Positions 23,701 to 35,000 of a stretch of 64,000 nt of DNA are shown here, in pieces. Both the position numbers and the translations under genes were made by a program. This DNA comes from Fratercula arctica (lineage: Eukaryota; Chordata; Aves; Charadriiformes; Alcidae). The stretch is taken from the NCBI GenBank assembly GCA_947846985.1, contig CANTUZ010000001.1, forward strand, positions 69,209,521 to 69,273,520, read 5' to 3'. The notes under the pieces are model-generated. The model was not told the DNA's origin. It did not search any database and was given only the letters and a program-made list of their open reading frames with translations. Within the stretch, counting starts at the first letter, position 1; each line of letters starts with the position of its first letter.

Positions 23701-26700
23701 AGCAGTTCCATGCCAGGCCTCATTCCATGCCCAGTAAGCATAGACACAGCACATACACCTCATTCACCTTAAATCCTTAAATACACAGTACAGGTACTTG
23801 CATTAAAATAAACTTTTTCTTTTCTTTTCTTTTCTTTTCTTTTCTTTTCTTTTCTTTTCTTTTCTTTTCTTTTCTTTTCTTTTCTTTTCTTTTCTTTTCT
23901 TTTCTTTTCTTTTCTTTTCTTTTCTTTTCTTTTCTTTTCTTTTTTCTTTTTGTATTTCAAAAGAAGGGCTGCCACAGGGCACAGATAATGACACCTAAAG
24001 TTTGTACAATATAGTAAGCAATTACCCAGGCTCCAGAAAAACAGCCTGAAGGGGCTAAAACCCACAGCTCTGATATTCTAGGAAAGTCCCATACCACAGG
24101 AAATGGTGCCACACAACACTTTTTTTTTTTTTTCTTTTAAATGAAGCCACAGCAGAGAAACATATGCAAGATGCAGGGGGAGTGTACATGTACATGGCAT
24201 CTTTCAAGTGTTTTTCTGACGACTGTGCTGTGAAGTGAGGGAAAAGAACTGAGACGCACAGTGCGTTAACTCAGGTTCAGCCAGATCAGAACAAGGGCAG
24301 AGCTAGTCCATGCCTGCTTGGAAAATACTGAGGGAATATAGCCAGAGAGAAGAGTGAAAGAGCATCAGACATTGCAACCCAGCACGTAGAGGTCTCAAAA
24401 GCTGGTGAGACATGGGATACAGGCCCTGTCCTGATGGTGTGTATATGTTTTTCCCATGACTTCTTAGTCCTAAATGCATCAAACATCTGCAAAAAAGGGA
24501 CAGCTACATCAGAGGAGTGTTATCCTTACTTGACCATGGAATTTCAGAGTAGTGCTGTCCTCCCGAGAGCATAGAATCAGTTTGCCTCACCCGACACCTT
24601 TCTTTCACTCCCTAAATCTTGTCCTCCCTTCCACAGAGTGGCCCACTTTCCACCAGGATGCTGAGAATAGGTCCTGTGCTACTGTCATACAGAAACAGCT
24701 GTACTGGGTCCACCAAGCACAGCATATAGAACAGCTGTAGCTATGCTCTCCTCTGGGACCCGTGACTGACTGGAGTAACTGGAGTGTCTGACGAGAGTGT
24801 CTTACAGCACTCAATCACAGATATCTGGAGAAAAGCATAACCACATGTCTCTGCTAGCAAACTAAACAGAGTCTCCCTTGTTCGTGACCCTGAGTTGGTA
24901 GCATGCTCCCTTGCACAGTGTTAACCTTGTCCAACAGCACTCTGCCAGGCAATACCTGAGCTTTGCCTGAAGGGCAGCAGAGGACAGTAAATATTACGGA
25001 AAAGGTCACCATGATTTGAAGGAGACTATAAGGCCATGCCATACCACTGTGCCATAGAGTTCCGGCCAGCTTTATTTAGTAATTCATAAAAAGTCTATAA
25101 GAACAGGTCACGCAGGCGGTGATGCTTTCCCCCAGAGAGCACATGCAACAACAAACAGCCTGTTTGTTAGTAGGTTGCTCGCAGGTCCCACATTTCCTCT
25201 GCTGTTAAAGAATTATGTGGAAGACGGGCACTTATCCCACCAACATCACCTTCCTCATCATCGTCAAGTGAAAAAAATGAAGGTCTCATCCATGCCACAA
25301 AGCACGATTTTTTATCTTACTCCTACTTTCACATAAGCCTCTACTTGAGGGACAGAGGTAGGAATGAGATGCACTGCTTTTGTCCACATTTCCCATGCAG
25401 GATTAGCACTCATTCCCCCTGGCATGTGAACATCTTCCTAACACGCCCCATACAGTACATGGAGGACATAAGCACCAGTTGGAGTTTCATGAATTCTACA
25501 CCCAGATCAACAGATCTAAAGCCTTTGTGGATTTGATACCCACTGTTAGGAACTACAATAAATTCAAAGCAGAATTAGATCTTGAAAATGATGGTATTGT
25601 ATGCTACATATTACTGAACATTGAAGGTTCCAGTCAATGTCCCAAGATGTCCTCATAATACTTGGAAGAGGATTTTAATGATGATGTTACTAATTCAGTT
25701 TATGGGTTTTTCAGAACAAGAGCCTGAGCAAAGGACATAAATAGGGTAGGAAAGAACAGGGAGAACATACTTAACTTCAGGTACTTTATTCTGAGTTATG
25801 ATATTACTCACCAATGACTTCTATTGTTACTGCTGTTCTCACTGTCCAATTGATATTGTTGTCATATAGAGTGTAATCACACACATACATTCCAGCATCG
25901 GTATCATAGGTTGGATTCAAGTAGATTTCATTATGCTTAAGCTTTAGGCTTTGTCTGCTTTTACTGTGTTTTATCTGACGACCATCCTAATGAAAAGAAA
26001 AGAGTATCAAGGAATTAGAAGAACTTTTTTTGTTGTTGTTCCTGTTATTAAAACGTATTCTAAAATATTTGGATAGGATTACCATGGCAGTAGGGCTAAG
26101 CCAAACTCTTTCCACTGAACCCCAAAAAAAGATTTATTAGCATTCTGAGGATATTTGTCAGTTATATTAAAAAATTGTGGTTTATTATATGTGAATACCA
26201 TTGTCTTTAAAAAAAAAATATTTAAAATTTGTGGTTCCTGAGAGAAATGTGAAATCATGAACCTAATTAAATTAAACTCCTATTACTAAAGAGCAACAAA
26301 AAGTATCACTTTTTTGATGGACTGGGTATTTTTTATTTTGTAAATAAATTATTTTCAAAACATTTTAATGTTCTTTTATGAGAAATAAATCATGGTTTTG
26401 GATTTTCTGAGATTGACAGCACTGTCACTACTTTTAAAAGGATAAAAACTGACTATTTTTTGAAAAGCACTCCTATTTTTCAGCTTAGTGTATTCTCTAA
26501 GACCACTAGGAATTTTCCTTAAATCAAATTCCTAAAAAAAATCCACTAATACAAAATGGAAAGAATCTCCTTAAATTCAGTGTTTTTCAGATCAAGATGT
26601 AGGTAAAGGTATACCTCATTTAAAGTTTGAAAGTAAATGAAGAGTAACTTTGACTAGATCATAATTCCACCTCATAGAATCAATAATGTAAATAATACCA

Positions 26701-29036
26701 GGTACACAATTGAAATTTCAGTTATTTTCATTTGCTCATTTATACAGGTTTAGATGGTATATTACAATCCTCACAAACACAATAGGAACAAATATTAGCT
26801 TGCAAATATTTTAGTGGTCATTTGAAGAAGACTAAATCAATAATGTTTCAGTGGAATAATGTTTCATTAAAAACAGGAGTCTTGGAAAGAACAATTTGAA
26901 ACATTAATCTTAGAAGAATTTTGTTTTTAACAAAAGCACTTTTTCTTTGGTATATTTGATATTTTCAGAATTTAAAATGTCAAGACAAAACCTAAAATTT
27001 TAAATTTCAATCATATATTAGTTTTGTAAAGAACTGATTTTGATTCTCAATTGCTTCAATTTCATAGGTGAAGAGAAAGCATTTATAGGCTTCTATTTCA
27101 TGGAATAATATTTTGGGTGTGGCAAATTTCTTTAAAACTCTTACAGACTTGATATATATCAATTCAAGATTCTGCTTTTGGGTTGAATTTCTCAGGCTGT
27201 ATTACCTGCCAAAGAAGAGTTCAAGAACCTATAGCACATGAGCATTAACTAGACCTAAAGCTATAACTCCACCGACTGTTTTTGAATGCTCAAGAGAGTG
27301 ACCCTTACCTTGTACCATTTTACATCTGACTTTTTTATATGGTTGTAGCATTTTGTCCCAGGACAAGTTATTGAATTTCCAATGCCAGCAAGAAGGGGTA
27401 GTGTATTTGTGTCATAACCTGAACATTTTGCTGCCTCCTTTGTTTGAACCTCCAAAACAATTTTGAGACATGGAATTTTTTCCCTGAGTGATGCAGGGGA
27501 AAAAAAAAAAAATGGTAAACATTTAATACACAAAACAAAACAATTCTTGTATAGAAACATAAGCCTTTTTCTCCATCACATACCGTATCATACAGACATA
27601 CACTCCAGAAGCACTGTCCCTTACTGGTTTAAACCAAAGTGCATCCCCTTGGAAAGCAGGATTAGAGCTTTCCTTGACAGGCTTCAGTGGCTCGTTATCT
27701 TTCTGATGCCAGAACCATTTCACCTCATGTTGTTTTAGAAGTGCGTTGTTATAAATGTGCGTAGCATCTTTATCTGGTAAAGCGCATTGTAAAACAAACT
27801 CCTCATCACTAATTGCACGATACGATATCTGAGGTTGAACACGGGGACATCCTGAAAAGCAGGACAATAAGATATCAGTACCACCTGAAAGAACACACAG
27901 TCATCATGTTTAAAAAAAAATAATTAGGAATACTGGAAAAATACAACTTTACCTTTCTTTGTGTTAAATAATTTTTTTATGTGAACAGATGCTAGGATAA
28001 TAGAGAATTGATGTCCTTAAACATGGAATTTGCCAATGTTCTCAAAAGTTTTTTCAAAGGTTTTCAAAGGATTATTAGGCCTTTTTCAAAAGCCCAATGT
28101 GAAAATAGCTTAAGATTGTTAGTGAACGGAGATTTTCACATGGGTGCCAACCTGTTAACCTCAACTCTGCGGAAGAGCAGAGGTAGCCCTTCTAGCTCTC
28201 CTCATATTGATGGAGAAGGGATTGGCACAAACCTGAAGAAGCAGAGCCTGCCCACCACACTCCCTGTTTAGGCTAAGGTTGACAAGCACTATCATCTCAC
28301 TGCTTTCAAACACTTCTGCTCTTATGTTTCAGCTACTGTCACTAAAATTAGACAAATTTGGGGACTCTGAAGGCGGTGGTCACCCATTCTAACCCTAATT
28401 CTCTAAAGGCTGACTGACCTTGCTGCATAAACTCTCCTGCCCGTCAGGATGTGGTAACCCGTGAAAGCATGGCAGGATTTCACTTCAGCAGAAGGGAGGG
28501 CATGAAATCTTCGGTTCCTCGCCTGCCCACCTGGGAGACTCCTCGCAGTTTCAGTTTCTCTCTGTGAAATGAATTAGATCAAGCTCCTCCAGACAGATTG
28601 TGTGGGTGGAAGACTTTGTCTCACCCTGCCTTTCTCTTCTTTCTCCCCCCTGAGAGGCTTGGACCAGCTGCTGGAGACTTCAAGGAGTCACAGAAGAAAT
28701 TCATTTGCCACATTAGGTTCTCAGAAATTCTCCTTTACATTTGCCCTTTTCTTTTCATTAGGGAACTGAATTTTGAATCATATTTAGGATAAACTGTATT
28801 ACAAATACTGAAAAAGCTTGCAGAAAGTCTAGAAACAGCTGTTTGCCTAACACAAGCATGAACAGGTGCAAGAAAAACTCATGAAGGCATGGCAAAATGC
28901 AGACCCACTTTTCTCAGCTGTCAGAAAGCACCACGAACACCAAAACTCACCAGAGCAGACTCTTACCTGGCAAGGTAATCTCTCTAACTTCTGCCCCACT
29001 GACAAACAATGCTAGGATCCAGCACAAAGCAAGCAT
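15858..29036 (-). CDS. IL18RAP: Interleukin-18 receptor accessory protein (IL18RAP / IL-18R beta)
   Basis: Signalling subunit of the IL-18 receptor. It joins the IL-18/IL18R1 complex at the plasma membrane and supplies the second TIR domain needed for MyD88 recruitment. Ten coding exons (29036-28967, 27851-27584, 27483-27309, 25986-25812, 23353-23285, 23024-22904, 21194-21040, 20206-20069, 17034-16864, 16231-15858) join without phase conflict to 1716 nt, 571 residues. Order of parts: signal peptide (about 1-14), three Ig-like domains (about 24-340), membrane segment (about 345-368), and TIR domain (about 391-545) with box 1 FDAFVSYAK, box 2 [13 protein letters not shown] and box 3 [13 protein letters not shown]. 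Family-typical spots include [34 protein letters not shown] and [17 protein letters not shown]. It sits between IL18R1 and SLC9A4, as in mammals. No defect was seen. Confidence 0.95.
16864..17034 (-). CDS. IL18RAP: IL18RAP coding exon 9 (TIR domain, first part)
   Basis: 171 nt, acceptor TTTTAG|AT, donor GGAG|GTAAGG. Encodes TIR box 1 [16 protein letters not shown], then [20 protein letters not shown] and box 2 LERDILPGG (the BB-loop that contacts partner TIR domains). The frame stays open beyond the donor, but the residues after PGG no longer match a TIR domain. Confidence 0.95.
17035..20068 (-). other. IL18RAP: IL18RAP intron 8
   Basis: About 3 kb between membrane and TIR exons, with the poly(A) run at 17669-17696. 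No other feature recognised. Smaller introns at 16232-16863, 20207-21039 and 21195-22903 also hold nothing recognised. Confidence 0.8.
17669..17696. repeat. Poly(A) run, about 27 A
   Basis: Homopolymer in IL18RAP intron 8 (between exons 8 and 9); no recognisable element attached. Confidence 0.85.
20069..20206 (-). CDS. IL18RAP: IL18RAP coding exon 8 (membrane segment)
   Basis: 138 nt, acceptor TTCTACAG|TG, donor GGGAG|GTAAGA. Encodes the single membrane span [20 protein letters not shown] and the juxtamembrane [13 protein letters not shown], which is nearly invariant in this receptor. The exon ends in phase 1 just before the TIR domain. Confidence 0.94.
21040..21194 (-). CDS. IL18RAP: IL18RAP coding exon 7 (Ig-like domain 3, second part)
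   Basis: 155 nt, acceptor CTCTTTAG|T, donor GAGAG|GTAAAA. Encodes [37 protein letters not shown] and [30 protein letters not shown] is the F-strand signature of the third Ig domain; NFT and NAT are possible N-glycosylation sites. Confidence 0.94.
22904..23024 (-). CDS. IL18RAP: IL18RAP coding exon 6 (Ig-like domain 3, first part)
   Basis: 121 nt, acceptor TGTTCCAG|GA, donor ACAAG|GTAAG. Encodes [20 protein letters not shown] and VTWRRNN..., continuing the ELG of the preceding exon to the family motif ELGKPL. The GFERV sequence is shared with human IL18RAP as I recall it. Confidence 0.93.
23285..23353 (-). CDS. IL18RAP: IL18RAP coding exon 5 (short inter-domain exon)
   Basis: 69 nt, acceptor AATTGCAG|CA, donor CTTG|GTAAGT-like. 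Encodes [20 protein letters not shown] then AELG, the linker and first strand of Ig domain 3. A small exon here is typical of IL-1 receptor family genes. Phase agrees on both sides (1 in, 1 out). Confidence 0.9.
23354..25811 (-). other. IL18RAP: IL18RAP intron 4
   Basis: Holds the TTTTC tract (23814-23951) and a T-run at 24119-24133. Nothing else recognised. Confidence 0.8.
23814..23951. repeat. (TTTTC)n microsatellite
   Basis: About 26 tandem TTTTC units (AAAAG on the other strand), almost perfect, in IL18RAP intron 4. The long KKRKE open frames on the minus strand are produced by this repeat and are not genes. Length is likely to vary between individuals. Confidence 0.97.
25812..25986 (-). 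CDS. IL18RAP: IL18RAP coding exon 4 (Ig-like domain 2, second part)
   Basis: 175 nt after ATTAG|GATGG, ending GTCATTG|GTGAGT. Encodes [30 protein letters not shown] and [15 protein letters not shown]. The [11 protein letters not shown] signature is the F strand of an Ig domain and parallels the human HQGTYVCDY (recalled). NWT is a possible N-glycosylation site. No continuous frame from an ATG marks this exon; I found it by splice borders and homology. Confidence 0.93.
25987..27308 (-). other. IL18RAP: IL18RAP intron 3
   Basis: Very AT-rich 1.3 kb; no repeat family or exon recognised. The intron at 27852-28966 is likewise empty. Confidence 0.8.
27309..27483 (-). CDS. IL18RAP: IL18RAP coding exon 3 (Ig-like domain 2, first part)
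   Basis: 175 nt, acceptor CACTCAG|G, donor AAG|GTAAGG. Encodes [31 protein letters not shown] and VKWYK, about residues 113-171. It ends at the Trp strand of Ig domain 2 in phase 0, the usual split of this domain in the IL-1 receptor family. Confidence 0.93.
27584..27851 (-). CDS. IL18RAP: IL18RAP coding exon 2 (Ig-like domain 1)
   Basis: 268 nt, acceptor TTTTCAG|GA, donor ACG|GTATGT, about residues 24-112. Shows [28 protein letters not shown] and SGVYVCMIR: a complete first Ig-like fold with its cysteine pair and Trp. Confidence 0.93.
28967..29036 (-). CDS. IL18RAP: IL18RAP coding exon 1 (signal peptide)
   Basis: Encodes [20 protein letters not shown] and ends CCAG|GTAAGA. The chosen ATG at 29036 gives a leader resembling the human start as I recall it (MLCLGW...). 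A second ATG in the same frame at 29090 would add 18 mostly polar residues in front of the leader. The exon itself probably begins at 29098 after TTTTACAG, so 29037-29098 is 5' UTR or that extension. Confidence 0.85.
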
Positions 29037-29098
29037 GATTTTCTTTATCAGTTTTGGTTGATTTTCTGAGACATTTTCTTTAAGAATCATCTTGCTTT
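29037..29098 (-). other. IL18RAP: IL18RAP 5' UTR part of coding exon 1
   Basis: Acceptor GTTTTACAG (AG at 29100-29099) opens an exon that runs into the signal-peptide ATG at 29036. An in-frame ATG at 29090 lies inside this stretch. A preceding non-coding exon is implied by the acceptor; see the candidate at 32645. Confidence 0.55.
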
Positions 29099-32000
29099 CT
29101 GTAAAACAGGAAAATGGATTTATTTTTTTTTAAATAGTACAATAAGATAGTTAGGCAATTACATATTTCATTATGTAGCTCTATAAAACTTAGCAGACAG
29201 CTTTTCCTAAATATTGTGGGTTTTTTAAAATGGAGTTTGCAGCACTGTTCGTGCTCATACTGTTTCACACGAATGCAGGAGAGATGATATTCAAGAATAT
29301 GCAACAGTTTCTTTAAATAAGTCCTGCATAGAGTTGCTTACAGATGGATTTCCAAGTCACACCTACAACAATGCAGAACTCCACATCTGGAGTGGAAAAA
29401 CAGGTCTTTCAGCTGTTAGAAGAGGAACCTGTCCTCTAAGATGAGTGATAAGATACCAAATAATAAAATGAACAACTATCAATCAGCAACAGACTGAGAA
29501 AGGCGTAACTGGCACCAAAATCCATGGAGCTCTGCTGTATCTTGAAGGCCAACATGCCCAGAGTATGTAAACAGTATTCTTTTGGGATTAAACCAAATCT
29601 GAAGATGTGCTCCAGCTGTAAATGGCATTGAGTCCATGGGGCTGGAGTAGAACTATGCAGAAGTAAAACCCTCAAAGCATGTACTGTGTGGACACTGGGT
29701 CTTTGTTTGTAACTCTTTTCCCCCAAGAGATGTGCTCCTACTGGACTTTGTTACCAGCTAAAGTGGACATACCCTAAGATGTCTGTTAGGGTCAGCAGAG
29801 CAACCTAGAAAGCCCTTCTTCTCCTCCATGACTGCATGTGCAGCATCAGGCCTCACTTCTGCACCATGCACTGCTTGAATGACCCCGGCAGAGACCTGTT
29901 GAACCACAGGGTCTGATCCACACCATCCTGAGGTATGAGCTCTGTGGTGTGCCATCTGTGAGCTCAGATCAGGAACACCCAGGGGATTTGGGAGCAGGTT
30001 CACAAAGCACTCAGCTGCACCCAGACCCCCATATTACAGCATCCTGTCCAAGGTGAAACCCCAAACCCTGTTGGATGAAGCGTTTTTCCTCTCCTACTAA
30101 GGGGTTTGATGTGTGTCCCACGGCCTTCTCAGTCATAGGGCTGGAGAGAAGGCAGGCTGTCAAGCATGTATATTCAAAAGCCATGACTTAATTTGGGTAT
30201 TTCGTAAAAACATATCCAATGCCTGTGAATGACATGTCTGGAATGACTGGTTCAGGATCTCAGTGAGTAAAGGCTATGTGCTTTGCTGATGTTCACACTG
30301 TGCAACTGAGACCTCAAGGAGCTTTTTTTCTTTGCTTATTTGGCCACAGAGTGACTCCGCATTTGCACAGCTGCCAGAGAGGCACTGAGTCATCCCAAGG
30401 GAAAAAAAGAAAAGGTCGGGCAAAGGCTAGTCCCTTGCCTGTTGGCACCTCATGCAAATCAGACATGACTCGTGGGCAGGCAGCAAGAGAGCATGCAGTG
30501 CACACTGAGCTAGCAAGAGAGGTGAAGAGAACTCCCACTCTGCACCTTTTCAGGCAGCTATTCTGTGTAGAGAGGAGCACTTTAGTCACTGTTCTCTTCA
30601 GCACGTCTCTATTCCTTGCAAGTGAATGGAATGATCTATTTTTACACTCAGAGGTCACATGGAGTAGGTTAACTCATTTGTCTTAACCCATCCTGGTGCT
30701 TTGTTACACATTGGCTGCTGCTAAATGTCATCACCCCATACAGCTTTTAAAACCATCCTGAAACTCCACGCCAATACGTATGTCTGAATAAAGAGACAGT
30801 TTCCTACCAGCACCCTCCTAAACTTTAAGAAGCCTGTCATATCCACTGCAAAAGGATCAATGGATCCTCACTCTTGAATGTGGGTTTATGACATTCCTAA
30901 AGACTTCTCTCAAGGCATTCATTAGGGCTGCATCTCTAGCCCTATTAATACGGGGTAAAACAAAGGATGATGTTTTGAGTTATGTCACCCAACAGCCCAC
31001 ATGGCAAAGGCATACTGCTGCCAGTAGCAAGCAGGACCCAAGGGCCTTGTTTGTGATTCAGCGCTGCAGTCCCTTGAGCAGGTGAGCTGATGTAATGGGT
31101 CACTGTTGTCAGAAGGAGAAGGTCTCATCTACTTCTCCATCCTCCACGTGCCCCTCTCCCTTGATCCCAGACAAATGGTCCAGCCCCTCTCCTATGACAG
31201 CTCTGGTCATTTCTGGTGACTCATTCAAACTGTTAAGCCATCAGAAACTACTTGAGGAGTGCTTGACCTGGCACAAGATGAGCAATGGAAGCATTTATTT
31301 CCCAGCTGCCCATTTTTCTGTAATTGGGGACACGCAGGCTACGTGTAGTGAAACCACATCAAGTGACCACTCACAAAGCATTTAATAATGCCACTGAGGT
31401 ATAATCTCTGCTCTCCAGTTTACTGCCACACTAACAACTCCTTCTTCAAGCTCAAAAGGTCACCACGAATGGGTAAGAAGTGTGAAAGGGAGGGTTAAGT
31501 AATAAATGTTATAGCTTTGGTTAGCAATCTGTTTAATTTTCTGTTGTCTTTTGCTAGCCATGGGAAAATACACCACTGTCATTTTATTTTATTTTATTTT
31601 TGCTAACTGGTAACACTTTTATTAGAGAACCTCAGAAACTCTGCATTTTTATAGTGCTTAAAAAATACGGTAGTGTGTGAAATTAAGCAGCTTTGTCTTG
31701 CAAGTGTGCTTGACAGGAAGAGAGAAATTCACAGCAGAAGCAGACAGCAATTACCAAAGGAAAGGAGTACCTGAAACAGGATAATCTTAAACTGACCATT
31801 TGGGCGTATTTGCAGTGCAGGTGGACTCAAGGTGATTCAGTGATTCAATATATTCAGTGACTCATTTTATCTTGGTCAGTATCTGCCAGAAAAAAAAAGC
31901 ACTCTACTCTGGGCAATGTATTATCAAGAGTCTTTCCACCTTCTCCTGCCATGTACACACCCATATTATCATACCCTTAGTCTAGGGATTTAGGATGCCA

Positions 32001-35000
32001 TTTAATTGGAAAGTAACTAACTTATCTACAGAGGAAACTAATGCGGTCTTAACATAATTTCCTGTGGTAAAAAAATGTGAAAGAGAAGAATAAAAACTCT
32101 GTTATTTTGCCTATGTTTCAACTCCTAAAAGACTCTTACAAGAAAACCATAAATCTCTATTTCACAGCAGTTTTTATGCATCTATGTAAAATATAAGCAA
32201 AAGAAATCAAAGGCAATTTCTTGAGAGCTGCACCAAGTTTCATGATACCTTTGAAGTCTAGTAGAGCGGCATGCTGCAATCTTATAATCTACTATTCTGA
32301 TTCTGATGAAAATCACTTCAGCGTCAGAGCTATCAATTCCTCTGTCTTGTACATCAATGGAAAGAGAAACATAATTGATTCTAGGAGTAAGATTAGTAAT
32401 AATCACACAGGAGAAGAAAAAAAGCTTCACCGTACCTATAAACCAAAACCAAATAATCTAATGAAGCTACTTACTAAGACACTACTGTTTTGTCTGACCA
32501 AGCAATTAAAAACAATTTACTTTAAAATGCACATTCAAAGACAATGAAACCAACTCACCTGTCAAGCAGATGGGGTAGGGAGGGCTAAAATCTGAAGCTA
32601 AAAGCTATAATTAAAAAAAAAAAAAAATCATCTGAAAATCTTACCTGCACATCCTACATTACATGATAAGAATTGTGGTTAGTTCTAGCTGTGCACTGTG
32701 TTGAGTCTGTTTCCTTTACAGGAATTTCCTCTACCTCACTGTCATCATCCCTTCCTTTCTCAGTTTAGTTGCATTCGGTTCAAAATTTCCGGGTCATTTT
32801 CTTGTAAAAAGAGCAGGGGAAAACCTTTACCCCTATTAATACCCCTAGTAACAGATTAAAGCCTTTTGCGTTCTGAAATCTCCTACTTGCATTGTGTGTA
32901 AAAATGTGTTGGACTTTTTAGTTTGCTTCATTTAAGAGGAGGAAGGGTAAAAGTTTATTTCTTTTTTGCCCACATGCTGCTACTAGATGGTTCAAAAAAG
33001 TGTGTAATATCTGCAATCTACAGCAGAACCACACTTTTGCCTAATAATGAATAACATTCAGTACAAGAGCTGAGCTCTCCTTACCTTTAGTCTCCTCAGC
33101 TACCTTCTACACCCACTGCAAGTGGGCACAATAAGGGGGCTGTGACACACTATCGCCTTCTGTCTGTGTTCTCCCAGTTAAGCCTTGTTGGCTACCCAAA
33201 CCCGGCTTTGGCAGAAAAAGAGAAGCCCTGATGAATCTGAGCTGGGACTTGGCCCTTGGACCTGCAAGCCAGGCAGAGCACAACAGCATAAACAGTCCCA
33301 CATGGTCCAGCCCCTCTTCCAGCCTTCCTCTATGGATGCGAAACCCATAAAAGACAGGCTGCACAGTGACTCAAACTACATAAAAGCATCTGAGAGCACC
33401 TTGTCATCAATTCAGATCTCAGTTTTTCCTGTTTCAATAGAGGTTATGTAAATATATAAGTCCATCAGTTTGCACCAGACTTATCTCAAGAACAGTAGGA
33501 CTTGCTGCTGCTTTTTTGGTGTGAAGTTCACTCTCTTTACATTGAGTCAATTACTCTATTTCCACAACAAGAAGATAAAAAAGGCTTTTTGTTGAATAAC
33601 AAGGGATTTCAATGTTGCCTCTGTTTATATACACATTCATTATTCCAATGTCCAGTATTAATGCTTGATTCTGTTGGGTTCTGAGCATTTGGAGATACAG
33701 AATTTGTGTTCTCAGCTTCCACCATGTGTTCAGCTCTCTGCTCTTTCCAGAAGAGAGTCCACTGATGACCAAGCTTGGTCTCCTAAAATATTTTCAATGT
33801 TTTGCCCCAGTATGAAATATATGATTGGTTTATAAGCTATGCAAGGCTCCAATGTATCTCTGCAGACTTCAGTATAAAGAGTTAAGCTTTTTGAAGGTGT
33901 CCTTTCTGAATAGAAAAAAAAAAGCATTTTACTTTACGCTTTCCTTGAAGGAATTACAGTGTGACACAAATAAAGTCAACGCTGTGCTGTATGCAAGCCA
34001 TTGCTCAGACTATCAGAAAGAGAAGATAGTTCTTTCCCAAAGATGCATCTTACAGACAAAAAATATATTTCATTCATTTTAAGTACTAATTGTCGTACTC
34101 TCCAAGTAATAGGTTTATTACATTCAAATAATTAAGTAGAGCAGTCCAACTGTCAGAGCAGATCTTAGAAATACAACAGAAGCACCAGTCACACAGAGGT
34201 TTGAAAGTCACGCTGCCAGAAGACTGAGTGGTGTGTCACGCTGGTTAACACATTGGATAAAAGTCTTGGCAAATAGTACCAAATATATGGCTGAGCCTCT
34301 GCTCCAATTCATCCCTTCCTCTTCTGTAAAAGTAATGTGGATACCAAAAAAGCAGCCTCACACACCTGTACTTTGCAGGTTCATATTTATCCTTTGTTGC
34401 TAGAACAAGTTTATGAAGGAGAGGGTAAAGGATCACTCCAGAACACCCTTCCTGCTTCCTCTCTCTCCTCTCCCTGTCCTCCCCCTCGCTCACTTACCCT
34501 CCCACTCACACATTTAGCATATTCAATGCTATAACTCCAGAAACCTGTGCCTCCCCACCCCTGTGGAAAGTCAAGGTGGGAGGCTATCTCTTACCTTGTC
34601 CATCTTCTCACTTTTGCTCAAGCATTTTGCCAGCCAAGAAGCAGGGGGGGAAGTGCACCATCTCTGTGTGTATACGGTGTAGTCTTACAGTGCTGGGAGG
34701 ATTATGTTTTTTAGTATTCTGGTACTATTCTGGCTTGACACATTTATGCATCACCTCCTCCCCTGCCCACCTATGCTTAACACCGACTGGGTAAGAAATT
34801 TTCCGCTTCGATTATCTTCTACACTGAGTCAGTGGTGTTGGTTATGGTGTGACAGGAGGTGTCTGAACAACATCTAAACATGACCTTTTGTCCATTTTGT
34901 GCTAGGTTATACAGTCAGTGAAATGGCATACAGTCAAGGGCGGCTTATGGAGCAGTAGGGTAACTCACCTGTTACTCCTCTGTGAAATAAGGGAAGTTGG

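Noticed and set aside
23769..24065. Minus-strand open frames rich in KKRKE
   Set aside because: They are the translation of the (AAAAG)n microsatellite, with no other protein features.
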